This document shows, piece by piece, positions 1-5,550 of a stretch of 9,611 nucleotides of DNA. The position numbers and the translations under genes were made by a program. Under the pieces are notes generated by a model. The model made no database searches. It saw nothing but the letters and a program-made list of their open reading frames with translations, and had not been told where the DNA came from. The DNA lies in the NCBI GenBank assembly GCA_022710245.1, contig JAKLHH010000202.1:1-9611 (forward strand). Direction: 5' to 3'. The number at the start of each line of letters is the position of its first letter. The stretch's first letter is position 1. The stretch is from Myxococcota bacterium. Lineage in GTDB: Bacteria > Myxococcota > Polyangia > GCA-2747355 > JAKLHH01.

Positions 1-389
1 TGGCGCGCCTGCCCCTCGCGAGCGCGCTCCAGCTCCTCGGCGGCGCGGGCCTCCGCGCCGGCCCCATCGAGCGCCGCGTCGACCCGGCCACCCCTGCCGA
101 GCAGGTGATCTCCTCGAGCCCGGCGGCGGGCGAGCGGGTCCCCCGGGGGAGCGCGGTCAGCCTGGTCGTCTCCAGCGGCGGCGGTCAGGTCAAGGTCCCC
201 GCGGTGGTGGGCAAGACCCCCGACGCGGCGGGCAAGCTCCTCGGCGCCGCGGGGCTGAAGACCGGCCGAGTCACCTACGGCCACGACGAGGACCGCCGCG
301 CGGGGGTCATCATCCGCCAGACCCCGGCGGCCGACGCGCTGGTCACCCCGGGCAGCGCGGTGAACCTGGTGGTCAACGAGAACGACTGA
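1..389 (+). CDS. PASTA-domain protein, C-terminal part only (5' end outside window)
   Basis: The frame is open from base 3 to the TGA at 387-389, giving 128 residues of the C-terminus. Two PASTA modules are visible. The first lacks its start and runs from the LPLASALQLLGGAGL segment to GSAVSLVVSSG; the second runs from VKVPAVVGKTPDAAG through the QTPAAD turn to GSAVNLVVN just before the stop. The pattern VP-x-VVG, AxxLLxxAGL, and P-x-G-x-V-xLVVS is typical of PASTA repeats. Such repeats bind muropeptides or act as spacers at the C-terminus of penicillin-binding proteins, membrane Ser/Thr kinases and stand-alone envelope proteins. Which of these this is cannot be told from the visible part; no kinase or transpeptidase motif lies in the window in this frame. 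The next gene starts 68 bp downstream on the same strand. Confidence 0.85.
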   Translation, partial: ARLPLASALQLLGGAGLRAGPIERRVDPATPAEQVISSSPAAGERVPRGSAVSLVVSSGGGQVKVPAVVGKTPDAAGKLLGAAGLKTGRVTYGHDEDRRAGVIIRQTPAADALVTPGSAVNLVVNEND

Positions 390-440
390 GCGTGCCGCAG
401 TGAGCGACGCCGCGCCAGGGTGGTGAGGCGCTTGCTCCCA

Positions 441-447
441 AAGGAGG
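441..447 (+). promoter_or_regulatory. Strong Shine-Dalgarno site for the PEP-utilising enzyme
   Basis: AAGGAGG lies 10 nt before the ATG at 458, with a second purine run (GAGGAG at 449-454) closer in. This fixes 458 as the start. The 68 bp between the PASTA gene and this start hold no clear promoter or terminator, so co-transcription with the PASTA gene is possible. Confidence 0.75.
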
Positions 448-457
448 CGAGGAGTCG

Positions 458-2794
458 ATGTCGTCCGCCGCGACGCTGATCCCGCTCGCCGCCGCCTCGC
501 GCGAGCGCTGCGGTGGCAAGGCGCTCGGGCTGCGCCGCCTGCTCGAGCGCGGCTGGTCGGTCCCCGAGGGCTGCTGTCTGCCCCTCGATGCCTACCGCGG
601 GGCGCTGCCTCCACTGCCTCCACTGCCTCCACTGCCTCCACTGCCTCCGGAGCCTCCACTGCCTCCGGCGCCTGGCCGCGTGGACCCGGCCCGCGCCGAG
701 GAGCTCGCGACGTTCGCGCTCGCGGCGCTCGCGGCCTGGCAGCCCGCGCCCGCGCTGCTCGCCGAGCTGGAGGAGGCGGCGAGGGCGCTTGGCTGGCCCC
801 TGGCGGTGCGCTCCTCGGCGAGCTGCGAGGACCTCGAGGCGCCGAGCGCCGGGGTCTTCACCTCGGTCCTCGACGTGCGCGACCTGGGCGCGCTCCTCGA
901 GGCGATCCGCCGCTGCTGGCGCTCGCTCTGGGAGCCGCCGGGCTGGGCGCTCCTCGGCCTGCGCGGGAGCTGGCCAGGGGCCGAGGCGATGGCGGTGATC
1001 CTGCAGCGCCAGGTGAGCGCTCGCTGGGCGGGGCTCGTCCTCTCGCGCGACCGGGCGCTGCCGGGCAGCGGGCACCTGCGGATCGAGGCGGTGCCGGGGC
1101 CGGGCGCGGAGCTCGCGGACGGCTCCCGCGACCCGGAGGTGCTGCTCCTCGAGCCGGGCGCGCCGTCGCCCGCCGCGAGCCGCCTGCCCGCCACCGTCAT
1201 CGCCCGCCTCGACCTCGCCGCCCGCGACCTCGACTCGGCGCTCGGCGGGGCCGTCGAGCTGGAGTGGGTCGACGACGGGGCCGAGGTGTGGCTGGTGCAG
1301 GCGCGTCTCAGCCGGCCGGCCGCCGCGCCCCGCGGCTTCCCCATCGTCTGGCGTCGCCTCGAGGAGCCAGCGACGCCGTGGCGCTGGGATCGCGAGCACA
1401 ACCCCGAGCCGCTCTCACCGGCCCACGCCAGCCTGATCGAGCTCCTCGAGGAGCAGCGCGGGGGACCGCCGTCGCTGATGGTCCAGTGCGGCTATCTCTA
1501 CGAGGCCTCCGCGCGGAGCGCTCCCAGGCCCACGGCGCCGCTCGCCGAGCTGTGGCGCGCGCTCGAGGCGCTCTCGCTCGAGGACCAGGAGCCCGGCGCG
1601 GCGCGCGACCCCGCTGCGCGCCTGCACGCCGCGCTCGAGCGCTTCACCCGCTTCCACGCGCTCTACAGCGGTCCGCTCGCGGATGCCCGCCGCGCCGCCC
1701 GCGAGGAGCTGCGCCGGTTCCTGCGCGCGCACGGCGCCGAGGCCGAGCAGCCCGCGCTCCTCGCCGACACCGGCCACGCCACCCGCGCCCGCACCGAGGA
1801 GCTCCTCGCGCTCGCCGGGCTCGTGCGCGAGGACGCCGCCCTGGCGGACTACCTCGCTCGCCCCGACCCGCTCCTCGCCGAGGCGCCGGGAGACCCGTTT
1901 CGCGCCGCGCTCCGGGTGCACCTCGAGCGCTACGGCGCCGTGGCGAGCACCTGGGACCTCGTCGCGCCGACGCTGGCCGAGGAGCCGGCCCGCCTGGCGC
2001 CGCGCCTCCTCTCGCTGGCGGCGCAGGGCGGCGACCCGCTGGCGCGCGCGCACGCGGTCGGCGCCGAGTCGCGCCGCCGCGTCGCCGCGCTCACCGCCGC
2101 GCTGCCCGCGGCCGAGCGGCCTCGCCTCGCCTCGCTCCTCGAGGCGGCCAGGCTCGCGCGCCGGGCCGAGGAGGACGACGACCTCCTCTTCGCGCGGGCC
2201 CTGGCCGGCGTCCGCCGCGCCCTGCTGCAGGCCGGGGGCGCGCTCCAGGCCCGAGGCTGGCTCGCCGCCGTCGACGACGTCTTCTTCCTCGCCATCACCG
2301 AGGTCCTCGAGGTGCTGCGTCGGGGCCGGCCGCAGCGCGACCTGCGCGAGGAGGCCGAGCGCCAGCGGCGGGCGCTCGAGGCGAACCGGCGCCTGGTCCC
2401 ACCGCTCACCATCGAGGGTGAGCACCTGACCTGGGTCGCGCCGCCCGCGGGGCCGCTCCTCCGCGGCGCCGGTGTGGGCGGCGTCGCGCGCGGGGCCGTG
2501 CGCGTGGTCCTGCGGAGCGAGGCGCTGCTCGAGGCGGACCTCCGCGGCGCGGTGGTGGTCTGCCCGACGCTGCTCCCCGCGCTCGCGGTGGTGCTCGCCG
2601 AGATCGCCGCGCTGGTCACCGACCACGGCGGGCTCCTGTCGCACGCCGCCTCCCTCGCGCGCGAGCTGGGCGTGCCGGCGGTGGTCGGCACGGGGAGCGC
2701 GACCGCCGAGCTCCGCGACGGGGAGCAGGTCTGGGTCGACGGGAGCCGCGGGCTCGTGGTCCGCGAGGGCCCGGAGGGCCCGCTGCAACGGTGA
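458..2794 (+). CDS. PEP-utilising enzyme: PEP synthase / rifampicin phosphotransferase-like, three-domain
   Basis: This 778-residue protein has the order ATP-grasp domain, central domain, swivelling His domain, as in PEP synthase and rifampicin phosphotransferase (RPH). The ATP-binding part (about 15-285) shows the GGKALGL nucleotide loop (K21), R118-SSA with the EDL signature at 124-126, ELEW near 267-270 and QAR at 281-283. The central region (about 290-660) has a WDREHNPEPLSPA signature and DDVFFLAITEVLEVL at 606-620, seen in RPH-like proteins. The C-terminal domain ends with TDHGGLLSHAASLARELGVP; H729 is the expected phospho-carrier histidine. Such enzymes split ATP and move a phosphate via His to a substrate (pyruvate, or the C21 hydroxyl of rifamycin in RPH). 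The substrate here cannot be read. The length is slightly short of RPH (about 860). A polyproline run (51-72) interrupts the ATP-grasp N-lobe. Function beyond family level is inference. Confidence 0.88.
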   Translation: MSSAATLIPLAAASRERCGGKALGLRRLLERGWSVPEGCCLPLDAYRGALPPLPPLPPLPPLPPEPPLPPAPGRVDPARAEELATFALAALAAWQPAPALLAELEEAARALGWPLAVRSSASCEDLEAPSAGVFTSVLDVRDLGALLEAIRRCWRSLWEPPGWALLGLRGSWPGAEAMAVILQRQVSARWAGLVLSRDRALPGSGHLRIEAVPGPGAELADGSRDPEVLLLEPGAPSPAASRLPATVIARLDLAARDLDSALGGAVELEWVDDGAEVWLVQARLSRPAAAPRGFPIVWRRLEEPATPWRWDREHNPEPLSPAHASLIELLEEQRGGPPSLMVQCGYLYEASARSAPRPTAPLAELWRALEALSLEDQEPGAARDPAARLHAALERFTRFHALYSGPLADARRAAREELRRFLRAHGAEAEQPALLADTGHATRARTEELLALAGLVREDAALADYLARPDPLLAEAPGDPFRAALRVHLERYGAVASTWDLVAPTLAEEPARLAPRLLSLAAQGGDPLARAHAVGAESRRRVAALTAALPAAERPRLASLLEAARLARRAEEDDDLLFARALAGVRRALLQAGGALQARGWLAAVDDVFFLAITEVLEVLRRGRPQRDLREEAERQRRALEANRRLVPPLTIEGEHLTWVAPPAGPLLRGAGVGGVARGAVRVVLRSEALLEADLRGAVVVCPTLLPALAVVLAEIAALVTDHGGLLSHAASLARELGVPAVVGTGSATAELRDGEQVWVDGSRGLVVREGPEGPLQR
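605..667 (+). repeat. 9-bp tandem repeat encoding a (LPP)n polyproline tract
   Basis: Seven consecutive 9-bp units of CTGCCTCCA type lie in frame (units start at 605, 614, 623, 632, 641, 650, 659). The first four are identical, the fifth and seventh end in G, and the sixth begins GAG. They encode Leu-Pro-Pro repeats with one Glu-Pro-Pro. The position, just after the GGK loop and the first helix region of the ATP-grasp domain, is a variable linker in the family. The near identity of the units suggests recent expansion by replication slippage. Polyproline runs of this kind usually need EF-P for translation. Confidence 0.9.
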
Positions 2795-2820
2795 CAAGGC
2801 CGCCCCGTTCGGACGATAAT
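2791..2820 (+). promoter_or_regulatory. Candidate sigma70-type promoter giving a leaderless kinase transcript
   Basis: GTGACA (2791-2796, 5/6 to TTGACA) and GATAAT (2815-2820, 5/6 to TATAAT) are separated by 18 nt. A start site 7-8 nt after the -10 box falls on C2827 or on A2828 of the ATG. No Shine-Dalgarno sequence is visible before either candidate ATG (2819 or 2828), which fits a leaderless message. The -35 box overlaps the stop codon of the PEP enzyme gene. The promoter is inferred from sequence alone. Confidence 0.5.
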
Positions 2821-2827
2821 GCCGGGC

Positions 2828-4453
2828 ATGGAGCAGATCATCGCCGGGCGGTTCCGGATCCTCCGCCTCGTCGGGGAGGGTGGCATGGGAGCGGTCTACG
2901 AGGCGCAGCACCTGGTGCTGCCGCGCCGCTTCGCGATCAAGGTGCTCAAGCCGGAGCTCTCGCACGACAAGAGCTTCGTCGAGCGCTTCCGCCGCGAGGC
3001 GATCGCCGCGGCCAGCGTCGAGCACCCGAACGTCATCTACATCACCGACTTCGGCGCCACCGACGAGGGCTCGGTCTACCTGGTGATGGAGTACCTCGAG
3101 GGCAGCGGCCTCGATCAGCTGCTGTCGCGCCAGACGCGGCTCTCGATGAGCCGCGCGCTGCCCATCCTCGCCCAGGTCGCCGACGCGCTCGACACCGCGC
3201 ACCGGGTGAACGTCATCCACCGCGACCTGAAGCCGGAGAACATCCTCCTCACGGAGGTGCGCGGCCAGAAGGACTTCGTCAAGCTCCTCGACTTCGGCAT
3301 CGCCAAGCTGCAGACGCCGCAGTTCGCCGGCGTCGCGCTGACCATGCAGGGGCAGGTCTTCGGCACGGCGGAGTACATGTCGCCCGAGCAGGCGGCTGGC
3401 GAGCCGGTCGACGGGCGCTCGGACCTCTACGCGGTCGGCTGCCTGGCCTACGAGATGCTGACCGGCGACCCGCCCTTCACCGGCACGGCGGTCTCGGTGC
3501 TGCAGGCCCACGTGCGCACGCCGCCCGCCGCGCCCTCGACGCGCCTGCGCGAGCACCGCATCCCGCCTGCGCTCGACGCGCTGGTGCTCCGCTGCCTGGC
3601 GAAGAACCCGGCGGAGCGCTACCAGACCGGCGCCGAGCTGCGCCGTGACCTGCTCCGCGTGCGCGGCCTGCTCTTCGGTATGTCCGAGGAGATCGTGGCT
3701 CGCCAGCGCTCGACCTCGAAGCACGACGTGGTCTCGCGCGCGAAGATGACCGAGGGCTGGCAGAGCCTGGGCGGCTCGGTGCCCGAGATCATCGTCGGCC
3801 CCGACCCGGTGGCGCCGCTCCTCGACGAGGGCCCGCCCCCGACGGCGACCACCGCGCAGGCGGCGGTGCTGGACCCGAACCAGCTCCGCGGCGAGTACCA
3901 CGACGTGCTCCTCGAGCTGGCGCTGGCGCTCGTGCGCGCGCTCCTCGCGCCGCCCGAGACGAGCGAGGTGCTGGAGCGGCTCCTCGTCCTCGAGGAGGAG
4001 CTCGCCTCGCTGACCGGCACCATCGCGCTCGCCGAGCAGAACTTCGACCGCATCCGCTTCGACTACGGCCAGCGCGAGAAGCGGCTCCGCTACGCCATGC
4101 TCGACCTCGGCATGGAGCAGGCCGAGGTCCGTGGCCGCGCCAGCGCCGACCCGCGCGGCGCCGCGGGGCTGCAGGCGCAGATCGACGACCTCGCCTACCA
4201 GATCACCGAGCTCAACAAGCGCTGCGCCGAGCTCGAGGAGGAGCGCGGCACGCAGATCAACGAGCTCGCGGGCGACGTGAAGCAGTACCGCGACACGCGG
4301 CAGCAGCTCGAGGGCGAGGCCGCGGCGCTCTTCCAGGGGCTGCACTCGCAGGTGGAGGCGCGGCGCGCGGCGGCGAATCGGCCCGAGCTGGTCGAGCTCT
4401 ACACGCGCCTCGACGGGCTGCGCGTGTCGCTGGAGCGGGCGCGGCAGGCCTAG
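2828..4453 (+). CDS. Hanks-type Ser/Thr protein kinase, cytoplasmic, with coiled-coil C-terminal tail
   Basis: The product is 541 residues from ATG 2828. An in-frame ATG at 2819 would add three residues but overlaps the candidate -10 box. The kinase domain (about 8-280) is complete: Gly loop GEGGMGAV at 16-23, ATP-anchoring K38, helix-C Glu E57, catalytic HRDLKPEN at 131-138 (D133), DFG at 155-157, activation-segment GTAEYMSPE at 179-187, and NPAERY near the end. The HRD arginine makes it an RD kinase, likely switched on by phosphorylation of Thr residues in the loop before GTAEY. After a Pro/Thr-rich linker (about 320-345), a Leu/Glu-rich region of about 190 residues contains heptad-like coiled coil (about 380-420 and 448-513). 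No transmembrane helix or PASTA domain is seen, so it should be soluble. The tail probably dimerises the kinase or binds a partner. Targets are unknown; the upstream PEP enzyme, 33 bp away, is a possible one (inference). Confidence 0.93.
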   Translation: MEQIIAGRFRILRLVGEGGMGAVYEAQHLVLPRRFAIKVLKPELSHDKSFVERFRREAIAAASVEHPNVIYITDFGATDEGSVYLVMEYLEGSGLDQLLSRQTRLSMSRALPILAQVADALDTAHRVNVIHRDLKPENILLTEVRGQKDFVKLLDFGIAKLQTPQFAGVALTMQGQVFGTAEYMSPEQAAGEPVDGRSDLYAVGCLAYEMLTGDPPFTGTAVSVLQAHVRTPPAAPSTRLREHRIPPALDALVLRCLAKNPAERYQTGAELRRDLLRVRGLLFGMSEEIVARQRSTSKHDVVSRAKMTEGWQSLGGSVPEIIVGPDPVAPLLDEGPPPTATTAQAAVLDPNQLRGEYHDVLLELALALVRALLAPPETSEVLERLLVLEEELASLTGTIALAEQNFDRIRFDYGQREKRLRYAMLDLGMEQAEVRGRASADPRGAAGLQAQIDDLAYQITELNKRCAELEEERGTQINELAGDVKQYRDTRQQLEGEAAALFQGLHSQVEARRAAANRPELVELYTRLDGLRVSLERARQA

Positions 4454-4467
4454 GCCTGCAGCCCGCT
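4434..4467. terminator. Palindrome across the kinase stop codon, terminator-like
   Basis: A perfect 16-bp palindrome, GCAGGCCTAGGCCTGC (4444-4459), contains the TAG stop. Outside it, AGCGGGC (4434-4440) pairs with GCCCGCT (4461-4467), separated by a GCG/A internal loop, so 14 base pairs can form. There is no T-tract after the stem on either strand, so it is not a textbook intrinsic terminator. It could stop or protect the kinase message, or bind a dimeric protein. The centre TA leaves almost no loop, which weakens the RNA-hairpin reading slightly. Confidence 0.45.
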
Positions 4468-4834
4468 GGCCCCGAGCTTCTCGACCAGCTTCCTCACGCT
4501 GTCCAGCCGATTCGGGATCACCTTAGCAGCAATGCCGTTCAGTCAGCGAGCCAACACGCTCACTCACTCGGCTCCCTGCGCGCCTGTCGGCGGTGGCCTC
4601 CATCCCGAGAGCCGAGGCCGACTCGGCCCACGGACCCTCGTCGAGCGCCAGAAGAGCCTGCTCCACCACCGACGACGAACGCTCGACGAATCGGCCCCGA
4701 GCGCGACTCGCGCCCGGCGCCTTCCCGATCAGGTCCATGGGCCGAGTGGGCCGAGGACACTGCCAGCCTCGAGTGCCCGAGGTGGCAGGTGGCGAGACGG
4801 GAGGGGCGCAGACTGCCGGGCAGCACCGAAGCAC
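4450..4834 (-). pseudogene. Possible eroded minus-strand coding remnant in the 4454-4981 gap
   Basis: The gap of about 530 bp after the kinase has no intact gene I can support. On the minus strand two abutting frames look protein-like. One, ending at a TAA at 4523-4525, reads FVERSSSVVEQALLALDEG and onward to SLTERHCC, with moderately G/C-rich third positions. The other, from 4542 down to a TAG at 4450, reads AAKVIPNRLDSVRKLVEKLG and ends GLQA, with nearly all third positions G or C. A frameshift would join them. I recognise no family. This may be the tail of a lost gene or mobile element, or chance open frames in GC-rich DNA. From 4835 to 4981 I see only a short CCCGGC-GAA-GCCGGG hairpin (4876-4890). 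Confidence 0.2.
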
Positions 4835-4981
4835 ATGCGAGCAAGCGACAAGCTCCTCGATGGAGCGAGCGAGGCCCCGGCGAAGCCGGGCCCGGGCAGC
4901 GAAAGCTCGAAAGGACCGGTAGCAGGGAGAGCCCCAGCGCCCCCCGGCGAACTTGCCGCCCTGGTCCCGCAGGAAGGGAGG

Positions 4982-5539
4982 CTACCGCGCGAAGCGCGCG
5001 AGCTCGCGCTCGATCCTGACCCGCACCATCGGCGAGCTCTCCACCGCGCGGCGCGCCTGCAGGAGCTGCAGCGCGCGCGGCGTGCGCAGCTGGCCGACCA
5101 GCCCCACCGCCGCGCGGCGCACGTCGACCTGCGCGTGGGCGAGGAAGGGGCGCAGCACCTCGAGCGACGCCTTGCCCGCCACCGCGACGTAGCCGGCGAG
5201 CGCCTGCTGCAGCTCCAGCGCGGGCAGCCCGCCGCTGGCGCTGGCGCGCGCCCGGATGACCTGCCGCAGCGTGCGCTCGCTCGCCGCCGAGGGGAACTGG
5301 CCGAGCAGGAGCAGCGCGCGGGCTCGCGCGAGGGCGCGGCGGGACGGCTGCTCGATGATCTCGCGCAGCACGCGGTCCACGTCCGGCGCCATGCGCAGGA
5401 GCTGCTGCCGGTCGGGCAGCCGCTCGTGGCTGGAGAGGGCGAGCTCGACGCGGTCGCGCAGGGAGTCGGCCCGGGCGCCGGCGAGCGGAGCGCCGAGGAC
5501 CGCGAGGCTGACGAGGAGGACGGAAGGCAGGGTTCTCAT
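4982..5539 (-). CDS. Exported small HEAT-like repeat protein
   Basis: The product is 185 residues, from ATG (5539-5537) to TAG (4984-4982). The first 24 residues form a Sec signal peptide: MRTLPSV, a hydrophobic core LLVSLAVLGAPLAG, and an ARA cleavage site before DSLRD. The mature part is all-helical and rich in Leu, Ala and Arg. In the C-terminal half at least two to three HEAT-like helical hairpins are seen, for example LEVLRPFLAHAQVDVRRAAVGLVGQL followed by TPRALQLLQ. Such repeats are binding scaffolds, with no catalysis expected. AGGAGG sits 5 nt before the ATG, and the protease stop codon is 11 bp upstream, so the two genes are almost surely one operon with possible translational coupling. 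The context suggests a periplasmic partner, chaperone or inhibitor of the upstream protease (inference). The same frame runs on upstream past this ATG, but only the part from the SD-preceded ATG is credible. Confidence 0.8.
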   Translation of the reverse strand: MRTLPSVLLVSLAVLGAPLAGARADSLRDRVELALSSHERLPDRQQLLRMAPDVDRVLREIIEQPSRRALARARALLLLGQFPSAASERTLRQVIRARASASGGLPALELQQALAGYVAVAGKASLEVLRPFLAHAQVDVRRAAVGLVGQLRTPRALQLLQARRAVESSPMVRVRIERELARFAR

Positions 5540-5544
5540 GGTGA

Positions 5545-5550
5545 CCTCCT
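5545..5550 (-). promoter_or_regulatory. Shine-Dalgarno site in the 11-bp gap between protease and HEAT genes
   Basis: Minus-strand AGGAGG lies 5 nt before the ATG at 5539 and directly after the TAG of the protease gene (5553-5551). It decides the start of the HEAT-like protein and explains why the long frame running on upstream of that start is not one gene. Confidence 0.8.

Noticed and set aside
605..667. Gly-Gly-Ser repeat linker on the minus strand
   Set aside because: It is the complement of the LPP-coding repeat; no gene on that strand.
1415..4345. Minus-strand open frame of 976 codons opposite the PEP enzyme and kinase genes
   Set aside because: Antisense shadow: both plus-strand genes have clear catalytic motifs, and the minus frame is rich in Arg/Leu/Glu with no recognisable domain, as expected opposite G/C-biased codons.
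4532..4922. Plus-strand small proteins in the gap after the kinase
   Set aside because: No SD, no domain, mixed codon bias; several overlapping frames are equally open.
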